From NCBI GenBank assembly GCA_002633005.1, contig NMRA01001335.1, positions 1 through 26,172 on the forward strand: a DNA stretch of 26,172 bases, in the 5' to 3' direction. The position numbers and the translations under genes were made by a program. Source of the DNA: Phoronis australis. Its lineage: Eukaryota; Phoronida; Phoronidae. Shown one piece after another: positions 1-9,568 of the stretch. The notes under the pieces were generated by a model. It did not search any database and had not been told where the DNA came from. It saw only the letters and a list, made by a program, of their open reading frames with translations. Position 1 is the first letter of the stretch, and each line of letters opens with the position of its first letter.

Positions 1-101
1 CTGCGTCCTTTTAGCTGGCCCGTCCACTCCCAACCCCACAAATTTTTGGCTGCAGAGCGGTAGTATTTGTCGCCGCGCTTAACAATAACACGAGACGCCA
101 T
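1..101 (-). CDS. Possible 5' coding exon, partial, runs off the left edge
   Basis: Read on the minus strand from an ATG at 101-99, the frame stays open to the window edge. It gives about 33 residues starting MASRVIVKRGDKYYR, with a Trp-rich stretch NLWGWEWTGQ. The start context (TTTCAATGG) is good for a eukaryotic start, and local GC is higher than in the following kilobases, as expected near a gene start. No family is recognised. A competing reading on the plus strand starts only 36 bp away (138), so at most one is likely to be the true first exon. The segment is short, so chance openness cannot be excluded. Confidence 0.33.
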   Translation of the reverse strand, partial: MASRVIVKRGDKYYRSAAKNLWGWEWTGQLKGR

Positions 102-137
102 TGAAATTACCACCACGCTGTCCCAGGTGCCCCGGCA

Positions 138-213
138 ATGTTGACAATTTACGTTCCTCCGAAACATAAAGAGCAACTTCCGCTTATCGAGGTGAACGTC
201 GTCTGCAACGCCG
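138..213 (+). other. Alternative candidate first exon with a splice donor
   Basis: An ATG at 138 opens 25 to 26 codons (MLTIYVPPKHKEQLPLIEV...) that end at a consensus donor (GCCGCG|GTAAGA, intron from about 214). The frame also stays open past the donor to 380, but that continuation looks non-coding and overlaps a repeat. Unrecognised. It competes with the minus-strand exon at 1-101. Confidence 0.2.
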
Positions 214-287
214 CGGTAAGAAAGGAATTTGCCGCGGAAATTTTATATCAAATCCGATATTTTTTACGCGGAAATATAATAAAATGC

Positions 288-457
288 GCGGACAGAACAT
301 TTGAAAAAAGCGGAGATCCACGTTTCCGCGGGAAATTCCAAGCCCTCCGTTTGGCAAGGAATCTGGTCAATATATTATAAAAAATGTATTATAAAAAAAG
401 CGGACAGCACATTTGAAAAAAGCGGAAATCGCGTTTCCGCAGAAAATTCCAAGCCCT
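288..457. repeat. Two-copy direct repeat, 112-bp period
   Basis: About 58 bp starting GCGGACAGMACATTTGAAAA and ending TTCCAAGCCCT occur at 288-346 and again at 400-457 with few differences. Between them lies an AT-rich spacer with repeated TATTATAAAAAA. Further short TTCCGCGG-type words lie just upstream (around 225-275), so this may be the edge of a longer degenerate repeat family. Confidence 0.7.
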
Positions 458-3300
458 GTTTAATAAGTGTTTGAAACTGTGGAGAAAATGTGAAGTTAAA
501 AGTACGGTATGTTTCTAAAAACAATGATGTACTGGCAAGTGTCATTCACTGAAGTCTGTTAATGATTTATGTTATCATGCCACTTGGGAGACTTCTATTT
601 TGGCAGTTTGATGACAGAGTATAGAGTTGTATTTTGCCCTAGTTAGTTGGTTAATGATCAAAANACTGGACTCTTATTTACCTGATATCATTTCAGCACA
701 CCACTCTGTTCCAATGCAGGTCATCAGGAGAGTATTACTCTTGATACTTAGTGTATTACAATATCGTTCAATCTATGCATTTCCCTCCTTGATGTTATCA
801 CGCCATCTATTGTTCAGTCGTGTGCATTCCCATCTTGGTACAACTGAGGCAGACTTGAGGATTACAACAACTTAGTAGCACTTCATTAAGAAATGCCATT
901 TTTAATTTGCACTCTTAAGACATTATTGATAATTACGTTAGGCCAAAAAAGCATAGCTGGTTCTGGACTGTTTTTTTTTTTTGGAAAATCTAGTCATGGT
1001 GCAGTATTTTTTGGTTGCTCACTTTTTCAAGGAAGAAAATTCCCTTGCGAAGAGCAAAAATGATGCAGGATATTTGTTACACTCTGCTGGGCAAATCATG
1101 GCATTTCAAACCATGTTTACATTTTTACCTTTCTGCAATTTTTCAATAATAAAAATGGATCTTGGCTGAAATAAATACTGGCGTTTTTTTTTTTAGTTGA
1201 TCAGCGCAGATCTCAATGAGTTGGGTTACATACCAGAACCATGTTTTCCCCTAGTTAGATGTGTGCAGGTAAACATCTTATTGAAGTTGTTTGAAATCAA
1301 TGGTCAATTGACTTACATGTGCTATAAATTGTGGGAAGTGTCAAATGCCTAACAATGGATGGTTACTGGTGACAGGTTGATTAAAATATTTAATTTTTCA
1401 CATTCAGTGTAACTGCCAGAAGTTATTTCATGAAAGTTGACTAAAAATTGTGTATGACCTTATCGACAAGTCTTTGTATTTGGCCAAATATCTATGAATT
1501 AGATTTTTATCATTTTGTTAGCCCCTCTTACAAAAGTGGACTATTTTAATAAACAATTCCTAATAGCCTTTTGGAGAATAGTGCATAGTACTGAATCCCA
1601 TCAGCCATTTTTGAAACATATTGTTCTGAACTTAGCCCAAATGTGGACATTTTCCATGCCTCTACATAATGTTAAGGCTAGAGTTTTGTTGTTATCACAT
1701 CATGGTGTAACAATAATATAATTATGCAAATTAATTAACCTATACCTATGATTACATGCGACTCTGCACTTTGCAAAAATGGGTGCGTGGTGTGATGGTC
1801 AGTATTCGTCAAACTGAAGATAACCAAAAGCTGGAACGTTTTGTTCGTGTGAGCACAATGAAATATTAAATCAATTCAGATGATTACCCAACTGAACTAG
1901 CTAACACAAGGAGTGTTCACTCAAGTATGCGCAGTCCAAATTTTCGTCTTTTCCATGAACGGTCAATTGTCACATTTTGTTCCTTATGTTGATGGCATGA
2001 TGTATACTGAGCAACCAAATAATCATGGAAACTAAATATTATTAGAACTCTGTCTCGTCGTGATTACGGCCGCAACGGTGAAATGTGTGACTTAATAAAC
2101 AACTCCTTATTTTTAATACTTTATTGCATTTGTACAAATACATAAAATTCATCTCCACATTACCAAGTGCATTGATTATCACAAATTTGCTGTGCGTTGG
2201 CTAGCCGACTACTTTTAAAGAGACTATAAACCCATCTTCCTAATATATGAATTGATGTACACCACTCGCAGTTTGTAATTAGTCTTAACCTGTCCCTTAC
2301 TCAAGTTATAAGTGACTTCTGGGCATTGCAATGAAATGGCAATTTATCATTGCTTCAGACCTGACTCATTAAAGTGGTCTTAACCAATAACTGTCAGCTT
2401 CATTCCAAGCCATGAACCCACTATTTATCTTAGTAAGGAGAAAGTACAGACCAGTTTCATGGCGCTGGAATGGTTTGTTTTGATGGCAGAACATGGGTTT
2501 ATAGACACTTTACCTTCACAACACTCGAGCATTAAATAATTATAAGGCACATGGTGTACATCATACTGGACCTGGTGTATCCTCATATTTGGCATGCTGC
2601 CCACCCCTGAAACTTTCAAATTTTTACATGTAACCCTTGTCTGGCTTGCCACCCACCCCAATTTATACAAATAAGTCTTCCTTGAAAGTGCCCATCTTTG
2701 TGCACACTTGTCTTGTACATGTGAATCCAACATCAATGTAGCTCCTTGGGCTGTGACTCTGTCAACTATTTCAGTACAGCCCTAAACCAAACATTAATTT
2801 TAAGCACACACTTGGCATCCACAATTTTTAATTTCCCCAATTAATGCACCTTAGGCGGTCACCCTGACAGGTACAGTATTTTTACATGAGCTGAGCTACA
2901 TTCATTTTGCCAATCTTATATCACAGACAATTGTGTGAATATGCAAACTACTTCAGTTCTATTAAATTCTAAGACACTTATTCCACTTCCTTAACTCACA
3001 CTTGGTATTTCATGAGATGACACCACCACACCCTGTCAGTCAGTACTTCACATACATCCCGATCAGACCACAATGTTTATCAAACATGAAACAGACTGGC
3101 ATGCTTTACCTAAGCAGCAAGTTGCACGTCTGCTCAGCAAAAGCCACAGACAATTCATAAGTGTCAAGAGTCTGATACGTTGACCTCAGTTGCCATCAAG
3201 CTCCAGAATGAGTGCTGTGTAATCAACTACTTCAAAACGGGTAGGCACTGTGGAGGAAGAAATTCCAGCATCACCCAGGATCAAGCCAAGCAATTCTAAA
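458..3300. other. No recognisable gene; AT-rich intergenic or intronic sequence
   Basis: Only short random-looking open frames on both strands. An ambiguous base N lies at 664. T homopolymers occur near 971 and 1186. AATAAA-like signals occur on the plus strand near 1147 and on the minus strand at 2125-2120. A minus-strand open frame at 2425-2736 has no convincing coding character. Around 1786-1815 a short stretch (GCGTGGTGTGATGGTC) resembles the tRNA-like head at 6580 but lacks a B box. Confidence 0.6.
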
Positions 3301-3308
3301 GCGCGTAA

Positions 3309-3545
3309 ACAAAAACTCCTTATAGGAAGCCTGAAGAAAACTGCCCCGTGCAGTTGTTGAAGGAGGAGATTTCAAGTCCTGAAGTTAGGATGACCAAAGT
3401 TGATCTACTGGAGACCAAATGAGGGAAGTATCAGAAGTTTGCTGAGGAACAGAAAAAGGCAACTTTGGAGGATGCAGAGAAATGTGGTACCTGGGCCGCG
3501 ACTTCTACTTTACAAATTGCCCCAAAAAACAATTGCAACATTTAA
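3309..3545 (+). pseudogene. Decayed coding fragment, unidentified
   Basis: One frame is open from 3309 to a TAA at 3543-3545, interrupted only by a TGA at 3420-3422. It reads as normal charged protein on both sides of the stop: upstream a segment containing LLKEEISSPEVRMTKVDLLE, downstream KYQKFAEEQKKATLEDAEKC. The composition (Lys/Glu-rich, helical, amphipathic) differs from the low-quality shadows in the other frames. The neighbouring 3829-4095 frame may be a further piece of the same gene. No family is recognised; a retroelement or host pseudogene is possible. Confidence 0.35.
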
Positions 3546-3828
3546 AGTATCCACTGGAAAAAAACAGCACAAAACGAATTTGCCAAGATCTACAAACATT
3601 TACCATTTATCAGCTTATTTACCGAGGAAATCGCATGAGGAACTTTGGAAGAAATTAATACCATGGCCAATCCAGGCCTTTTGAAAACTGCATGGGCTGA
3701 CAGCAGCTTTAAAACAAAAACTGCCAGCTTGTTGAAAAACTCAGATATACTTTTGGCGTCGACTGGAGGGATACCGTTACACTAACACACAAACTTAGTG
3801 TCGACATTGAGCTCCACGCTAGAAAAGT

Positions 3829-4095
3829 ATCGAAGTTCAGACCGATATCATCATTGAATTACAACTAGAACACAAATTGAAAGCTCAAAATTTGGATGGT
3901 GATGTCAGTGTCAATGAGTTGGGCAGTGAACTGTTAGCGAGTGAAGGTGAACTAGAAGATAAGGAAGAAATCTATCTCCACGATATATCTGAGTACACGC
4001 TTTGCATTCTCTACAAGCTTACGTCTCGTACTACAGTGAGTGATCCAATGCCTACCCAGGCCACCATGAGTGCTCCAGCCCGTCACAATAAGTAA
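3829..4095 (+). pseudogene. Acidic open fragment, possible downstream piece of the preceding remnant
   Basis: The frame is open from 3829 to 4095 and reads IIIELQLEHKLKAQNLDGDV, then an acidic stretch (ELLASEGELEDKEEIYLHD). Just upstream the same frame is closed by a TAG. Its 3' end runs into the 30-bp minisatellite at 4080, which supplies the last few codons. There is no clear start codon. Unidentified and possibly spurious, but the amino-acid composition looks coding rather than random. Confidence 0.25.
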
Positions 4096-4262
4096 CCCGA
4101 CGGTTACCTATTCTATCATGATTGACTTTGACCCGATGCTCACCTGTGACCCAATACTTGCCCACTCTATCATAAGTCACCCAAAGCTCACCCATGCAAC
4201 CGTAAGCAACCTGATTCTTGCCCATTCTATCAAATTACCCGATGCTCGCCCATTCTACCACA
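4080..4262 (+). repeat. Minisatellite, ~30-bp unit, left block
   Basis: Six or so degenerate units of about 30 bp follow the pattern CCATTCTATC-ataAGTaACCC-GATGCTCaC. Two successive units at about 4161-4220 are exactly 30 bp each. Others carry indels of 2 to 6 bp. The same unit resumes at 5088-5165 beyond an intervening element. Confidence 0.65.
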
Positions 4263-5078
4263 GCTGTGGTTTTCTCTACTGGCATTTGACATATTTTGTG
4301 CCATTTTCAATGCTAATAAATATCCCATTGGCGGCACAGCAGTGGGCGCATTTCAATGCTGTGTTGCTGTTGTTAGTTTAGTCATGTAAATAATATTACT
4401 GTTACAATTACCATAGATTTTGTCATGAGTTAAGAATAAAACATCTTGTTATATTGTATACATTCAAGTTGTTCTCTTTAGACACAATTTTGATTATAAT
4501 ACAAGTATTATTACTAATTGCCATTGTAGACACTTTTGTAGTTTCTGTTATTCATTGTCATGTGATGATGGTTTCATTTCTAGTCATTATGATACATTAT
4601 GAGATTGAAAACTATCATGTTAAATCCAGTATGCAGCTGATTCTGTATTTTCTTGTTTTAACAAGCTGGCAAGCAATAAAAATTATGTATTTGCCAAGGA
4701 TATTTCTGCATTCATACCACAATTCAAGTATTTTGTAGTCTTGCAGCAACATTTTTTCAGGTGGTTCGCAGAAACTTCTATACATGAAGATGTTTGCGGC
4801 AAGCTTGTAGCAATGTGTGCAGCTGGCTTGCAGGAACTGTTCCATACAAGGACATGAAGATGTTTGCAGCAAGGTTGCGACAAACTTCATTTGCATGGTA
4901 AAACTTTGCTGCATGTTTGCGGCAAAAATGCAGCAAGCTTGCAGCTGGGTTGCAGGAAACTTGCAACCACTCTTTGGCCAGAGATGATTTCATGCGTTTG
5001 CGGCTGGTTTGCAAAAACTTTTGCAGCAAGCTTGCCGCAAGTGTTTGCAGGAAGGTCTTTTTTGGTATGGGACTGGTC
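4263..5078 (+). mobile_element. Inserted element with CACTA-type end, interrupting the minisatellite
   Basis: About 0.8 kb lies between two blocks of the same 30-bp minisatellite. The right part (about 4747-5078) is packed with TTGCGGCAAGCTTGC / TTGCAGGAAACTTGC motifs. It ends GGTATGGGACTG, matching over more than 130 bp the right end of the large transposon at 25175-25330 in the same orientation. The left part (4263-4746) shows no counterpart end, only an AATAAA near 4434. I infer a deleted or non-autonomous relative of the 19026-25330 element, inserted next to or into the minisatellite. The left border is approximate. Confidence 0.55.
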
Positions 5079-5087
5079 TCACAAACC

Positions 5088-5165
5088 TCACCCATACTAC
5101 CGTAAGTAGCTCCATGTTCGCTCACCCTACAGTTGGTTACGCAGTGCTCACGCATTCTTGGACAG
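5088..5165 (+). repeat. Minisatellite, right block
   Basis: Two to two and a half further units of the 30-bp repeat seen at 4080-4262: CCATACTACCGTAAGTAGCT... and TCACCCTACAGTTGGTTACG.... They follow the inserted element after a short junction (GTCTCACAAACCTCA). Confidence 0.55.
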
Positions 5166-5865
5166 CCCGATGCAGATGGTGTCTTGAATGTTTCACTCAA
5201 AAACTTGGACAAACATCCCACAACTGCATAGTGGTAATTACTGAGTTATATATACTGGCCTTATAACAGATTATACGACTCTAACCAATTTGTTAAGGAT
5301 GCCAGATAGGTCCTGCACAAGACAGCCCAAATTATGACAACTGGTGGGCTGAACACGAGGAGACGTGTTAGAAGGATGTCGACTGCAGTGCAGCTACTAT
5401 GGAACCTCAAGTGGGGTTCAAGACATTTCGACACTCTGTTCACTTCGGCCATCTTGCCGCTTCCATTTTTATTACATAATGTATGCAAGTCTAACCTGGT
5501 TGGTCATAAAGAACTATCATTATAACAAACAAACTTCGGTGTTATCATGTCCAACTGTACAACGAAATAGGGATTGAAGTGTTGACACGTTCTCAGATTT
5601 GCTTCCAAAGTTGTCATGTACAACGCCCACTATTTGAGACACTTGGTAGACAAGATGGAAATACACTTTGTGTCTTACGACAGGCTTTTCCCTCCACACA
5701 AGATAAAAAGACTTCTTGCAAAGTAAGCCATTATATGTTATTCAGTAAAACCTGTGATTTTATGTGCCAATAAACATTTTATTGTCCAACATGATTTATA
5801 TTGTTATTTTTGTATCTTAAAAATATCTCTTCCTCAAGATAGAGTAAAGCATAGTTTGTATACAT
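5166..5865. other. No recognisable gene; bidirectional poly(A)-like site
   Basis: Several short overlapping open frames occur (for example 5334-5525 plus and 5261-5488 minus), but none has a convincing product. At 5769-5783 an AATAAA is followed four bases later by TTTATT, so poly(A) signals point in both directions. That would suit the shared 3' end of convergent transcripts, but no gene on either side can be tied to it. Confidence 0.4.
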
Positions 5866-6028
5866 ATAGATTATTACATGGCGAAGTCGTTATCCCCCGT
5901 TATCTAGAGCCCGAGTGGATTTTGGAGAATTATCGCCCGAGGGGCGTTAGCCCCGAGGGTGATAATTCTCCAAAATCCACGAGGGCTCTAGATAAGGGGG
6001 ATAACGGCTGAGAACATGTAATAATCTA
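5866..6028. mobile_element. Near-perfect 163-bp palindrome, MITE-like foldback element
   Basis: Two arms of about 80 nt pair almost completely around a 4-nt loop (GGGGC-GTTA-GCCCC, 5941-5954). The outer ends are ATAGATTATTACATG and its exact complement CATGTAATAATCTAT. Inside are matching blocks TTATCCCCC, TATCTAGAGCCC, GTGGATTTTGGAGAATTATC and GCCC.GAGGGGC. Differences are a few one- to three-base indels. No coding capacity. This structure is typical of a miniature inverted-repeat transposable element, although the superfamily and target duplication cannot be assigned. Confidence 0.8.
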
Positions 6029-6565
6029 TTTATACCACATACTAAACGAGAAACATTGCAATGAATCGATTTACCTTTTCTGACTCTCCACGGCTTTGTA
6101 ACTACTTTCTATGTCAGAGGCCCGGGGTCGGAGGTCGTGACCTTTTAAGAAAAGCCCGGCTATTTTTGTCAAATAATGCTTTTACTCAAAACCAATTGAA
6201 AACTTAAATATAATAGAAATAAACTGAATTTATAAATTAAGGTTTACCAACTATTATAGCTTAAAACACGTTTTTTTCACGCTAAGCTTCGACCGGGAAA
6301 TTATCGTCTGCTAAAGTAGGTTACCACTGGTAACTGAATATAATTCTCAAGTCAAAGATCCTGACGACACGATACCCGCATTCAAACTGGAGATCGGTGA
6401 TTTACAAGTAAGAGGACATGAGAGAAAAATTTCACTGAATTAAGATATCGTTTTTATGGAAATTATGTGTCTTATTTTTCGTAGCGTGTAAGTACAGTAC
6501 AATGCGGTTTGTTGAACGTGCGATTATTGCGCGTGCTCATTTAAGTATTCTATTTTCACTCTTGA
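6029..6565. other. No recognisable gene
   Basis: Intergenic stretch with an AT-rich centre and no long open frame. A short TTATACCAC at 6030-6038 faces a GTGGTATAA near 6729, which could be ends of a ~0.7-kb unit holding the SINE head, but the arms are too short to claim. Confidence 0.4.
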
Positions 6566-6569
6566 TGAC

Positions 6570-6650
6570 GTCAGCCGCTGCGTGGTGTAGTGGTTAAGGT
6601 CGGCGACCATCAAACTCAAGGTCCCGGGTTCGACTCCGTCCTCGGTTTCC
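6570..6650 (+). repeat. tRNA-derived SINE head (pol III A and B boxes)
   Basis: An A-box-like TGGTGTAGTGGTTAAGG (about 6583-6599) is followed 27 bp later by a B box GGTTCGACTCC (6627-6637), the spacing and sequence of an internal pol III promoter in a tRNA. The flanks do not form a proper acceptor stem and there is no clear anticodon arm, so this is a tRNA-derived SINE rather than a functional tRNA gene. The tail after 6650 is unassigned. Confidence 0.6.
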
Positions 6651-6659
6651 CGCCAAATC

Positions 6660-6681
6660 GTTATCTCACTAGTGAGATAAC
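6660..6681. repeat. 22-nt perfect palindrome
   Basis: GTTATCTCACT and its exact complement AGTGAGATAAC abut with no loop, directly downstream of the SINE B-box region. It could be a SINE tail hairpin, a terminal motif of another MITE, or a dyad binding site. Confidence 0.6.
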
Positions 6682-6822
6682 TTTATGGGTTATTACACGG
6701 TTGTATCTGCCATTTGACGCTAATATTGTGGTATAAATATTTTTATGTGTGACTGAAATATCAACTTCTGGTTAAAGATTTGAACTTGTTTCTACTTTAA
6801 ACTTGTCATTATTAACTTCGCA

Positions 6823-6960
6823 GGAAGACCACAAGTGATGCCTCATAAGCAAGGGTACCTAAGAAACATAAGAATGCTGGATGAGATGAAACCTTTAACT
6901 GAAATTCAGGAACATGGCTATGACCCTTATAGGCCATTATTACCAAGATCTGACAAGTGA
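6823..6960 (+). CDS. Possible terminal exon, unidentified
   Basis: A pyrimidine-rich acceptor (TCATTATTAACTTCGCAG) is followed by an open frame to a TGA at 6958-6960. An ATG at 6838 gives a 40-residue reading that includes KPLTEIQEHGYDPYRPLLPR. The composition looks coding. There is no recognised domain, and a matching upstream donor was not identified. The acidic coding tail duplicated at 7049-7457 lies just downstream and could come from the same gene, although stop codons separate them. Confidence 0.33.
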   Translation, partial: GRPQVMPHKQGYLRNIRMLDEMKPLTEIQEHGYDPYRPLLPRSDK

Positions 6961-7048
6961 AAAGAATTTTTTTGTGGGAGGAAAACAAAAAGCTACAAGA
7001 AAAAAATAATCTTGAAGTTGTACAATCTGGGATGAAAGCACTGGGGAA

Positions 7049-7457
7049 GGATGAGGACCTCGGCCGAGGTTGTTGACCTCATTTTTGATGAGGAAGAAGA
7101 GGATTCAGAAAACGGATTTCGAGGGTTTCCCTGGCCAGGAATCAGACATTGAGATTATCGAACTTGACTAAATCTCAATCGTCGTTTAGTGCTCTGAGAT
7201 TGAACTGAAAGTATTTGCTGAAGACACATTAGTGTAAATAATAACGCAACAACAAATTGACCGACGCCGTCAACGCAGCGGAACGCGAGGATGAGGACCT
7301 CGGCCGAGAGATTGTTGACCTCATTTTTGATAAGGAGGAAGAGGATTCAGAAAACGATTTCGAGGGTTTCCCCGACCAGGACACAGAGATTATCGAAGTT
7401 GACTAAACCTCAATCGTCGTTTAGTATTTGCTGAGACACATTAGTGTAAATAATAAC
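7049..7457 (+). repeat. Tandem duplication, 240-bp period, carrying a coding tail
   Basis: 7049-7245 and 7289-7457 are copies of one sequence, from GATGAGGACCTCGGCCGAG to CACATTAGTGTAAATAATAAC. Copy 2 lacks about 30 bp in its 3' part. Both copies include the same protein-coding tail followed by the same downstream non-coding sequence. Copy 1 carries frame-breaking indels (two bases lost near 7069, one gained near 7114), while copy 2 stays in frame. Confidence 0.8.
7245..7406 (+). pseudogene. Acidic C-terminal coding tail in duplication copy 2
   Basis: The frame is open from 7245 to a TAA at 7404-7406, with no ATG. It reads TDAVNAAEREDEDLGREIVD, then a run of Glu/Asp residues and a hydrophobic-acidic end FEGFPDQDTEIIEVD. 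It looks like the C-terminus of a larger protein, perhaps a transposon protein, cut off from its upstream part by a stop at 7242-7244. The broken equivalent in copy 1 has the same residues in shifted frames. No family is identified. Confidence 0.4.
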
Positions 7458-8715
7458 TATATCATTTACATTGAAGGTTTCTTATTTTATGTATATGGTT
7501 ATGTTCCTGGCAATCGTAATTTTTCTAGTCAGTGTATTATCTTTTGTTGATACTTTATGTACAAAATTATGTTCTCGTCTTGTCTTTTATCTTTAGTTGA
7601 CATTCGTTGTTTATTTATTGTTGGGCCCAGTCTGAGTAATCGCATTAGAACTACTGCTTTAGTTGATTGAAATAGAACATCTTGAATTACATACTTCATT
7701 CTTCTTCTGATGGTCGGGAAATAACGACGTCTTATCACGGAGGGTTCGCCCTACACCTTCACTCCTCAGTCGGTAGAATACGATACAATTTATCTACGGT
7801 ACTTGTCACATTGTTTCAGTACAACTATTCTCATGTGGTTACAATGCAGAAGTGCAAGCCTTGCAAGCTTCACATTTTATAGAAGTTACAGCATACATTA
7901 AATTTAGGCCTATGGTTACAGTCCCGTGCCAGCTGTCAAGTTCTGAGCCAGAGAGCAAATTTTAACAGTAGTTGTAATATAAGTTTGAAAATCTTAATGC
8001 AGATGTATTTTTTGGGTTTTGTGATTATCACGTTTTTGAGACTCTCGGGATATCGGAGGTAAGCGGACATAAGCCAGTTTTCAATCAAAAGTTAAAGTAA
8101 AGGCATTACTCAAAAAGATATTTAAAAGATATTTAAAAATACCAATGACTGGGTCGGTAAAAATAATTCTTAGACGAAGCCTTAATTGTTCGGGTAAGTA
8201 GTAGGCCTAACCCCGGCCGGTTTACTATATGCGACGACATTAGTGACGAGAATACTCGAAAGACGGGGATCTCTATAACCTTGCAATTACACTCACCAAA
8301 ATATGAAGAATTTAACAACTTTTCGCGAGTTATGGGAATTCTTCAAAATCCCGAGAGCTTACAACCTAAAGCGCATTGAGAGGGTTGGCAAAACCCCTGT
8401 CACATTTCTCTGACCTGGTTATTTCAAATATGCACTGTAGTCGAAAACTCAGTGCGGCAGAGAGTGTGGCCGAAAGTGGAGGTGTAGACACCGGCGCGGT
8501 TCTTAAAGTTTGTGAACATGAGAAGTGACAGAGTGTTCAAGTATTACATTTTGAAGTTAATCGATGACCAGTCACAATAATTTGTTACTTCTATCATAAT
8601 TCACATTGCCAAACCGCGGTCTCCGAGGTCGTCGTTGCACTCAATGTTATCACTGATCTTTATCTAAAAGTTCGGGGATTCGCGTTTCCTTATTAGCACT
8701 GAGCGGTAATCACCA
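7458..8715. other. No recognisable gene
   Basis: Short open frames on both strands (7529-7738 minus, 7682-7882 plus, 8133-8318 minus) have no coding signature. A GTAAGT at about 8193 and moderately GC-rich pieces (8200-8240, 8440-8520) could hint at small exons, but none could be built with consistent splice phases. Confidence 0.5.
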
Positions 8716-8719
8716 ATCG

Positions 8720-8880
8720 CCAAAAGTAGGGGAAGGGCGCTTAACCGAGAGGTGTGCGCTTAATTGGAAATCTTCAAAAATAGCAGGGGGCCGTTAACCG
8801 AGCAGTGGGCGATTGAATCAAAAATCCACCTAAAGTAGGGGATGGGCGGTTAACTGAGCATGGGCGTTAACCCGAACGTT
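8720..8880 (+). repeat. Degenerate minisatellite, ~55-bp unit, three copies
   Basis: Units begin near 8720, 8775 and 8829. Each has the layout CAAAAGTAGGGGAAGGGCGC then TTAACCGAG then TGGGCG. The TTAACCGAG core also recurs within units as half-repeats. No coding potential. Confidence 0.65.
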
Positions 8881-8892
8881 TACTGTAGATTG

Positions 8893-8942
8893 AAGAAAAT
8901 CCACCACCTCCTGAGGTAAACTGGTTTTGTTTAACATGCGAC
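8893..8942 (+). repeat. R2 dispersed repeat, partial third copy
   Basis: AATCCACCACCTCCTGAGG followed by TGGTTTTGTTTAACATGCGAC matches the conserved core of the R2 repeats at 9569 and 18760 (AATCYACCTCCCC...TGGTTTTGTCTAGCATGTGA). Divergence is higher here and the match ends after about 50 bp. Confidence 0.5.
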
Positions 8943-9203
8943 ATTGAAATACACGTGTAAACGGACCATAAGTCTCTGTGTGGGTATGACGATATATTTT
9001 GCTATTATTTATTTGTTTACTTACATTTGTTTATTTATGTTTAAATCACTTATATAAACATGTAATTTATCAATATTTATTGGCTATGAAATCTTCTGAT
9101 GCCTTGGTGATGATACTGATTACACCATGACTTAGTTATGCTTACTTAATTATAGAGAGAGGACGTGATGGTGAGTATGAAGGAGGGGGTATTCTCTAGT
9201 TTC

Positions 9204-9568
9204 ACATGGTGGTGGTGATGGTATAGAAGTCATTGTTCTTAAAGACGTTTATCAGGCCAACCAAGGTGAGTATGGTATGTTTCACTTGCTCATGTCTTCA
9301 TCAGAGGGAGTTGAACATTCAATTTCCAAGAGTGTTGCATATAACATAGGTTTCTGCCTCTTACGATCAAATTTCTGATCCAACACCTCTTCAAACCTAT
9401 GGGTCAGATTGAAGAAGGCTTGAAAATATACAAAGAATTCCAAGTGCAATATCAGTGCAGTATGACATGGGAAGTTTTAGTAACAATGAAAGTGTTCTGT
9501 GGGTGGAGAACCAAGAGGCCATGTAAAAGGACAAATGTTAACCAATTTGTTCTGTCTTAATTGAAAGC
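9204..9568 (+). repeat. R1 dispersed repeat, copy 1
   Basis: About 365 bp, from ACATGGTGGTGGTGATGG to ATTGAAAGC, match 14923-15289 in the same orientation with scattered substitutions and small indels (roughly 85-90 percent by eye). The copy includes the CCAACCAAG|GTGAGTATGG splice-donor sequence and what follows it, so it was duplicated as genomic DNA, not via a spliced RNA. The coding frame present in copy 2 is disturbed here by indels. Confidence 0.75.

Noticed and set aside
1782-1850. Second SINE head near 1786
   Set aside because: Only an A-box-like GCGTGGTGTGATGGTC is present and no B box, so the similarity may be chance.
2425-2736. 103-codon minus-strand frame
   Set aside because: No domain, no splice support and weak composition. 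A minus-strand AATAAA at 2125-2120 is the only support for a transcript.
4778-5221. 147-codon minus-strand and other overlapping frames over the GCAAGCTTGC arrays
   Set aside because: Open in several frames at once because the sequence is a short-period repeat without stops. The same happens at 18945-19347 and 25090-25443.
6570-6650. Functional tRNA gene
   Set aside because: A and B boxes are present, but no acceptor stem or clear anticodon arm can be formed.
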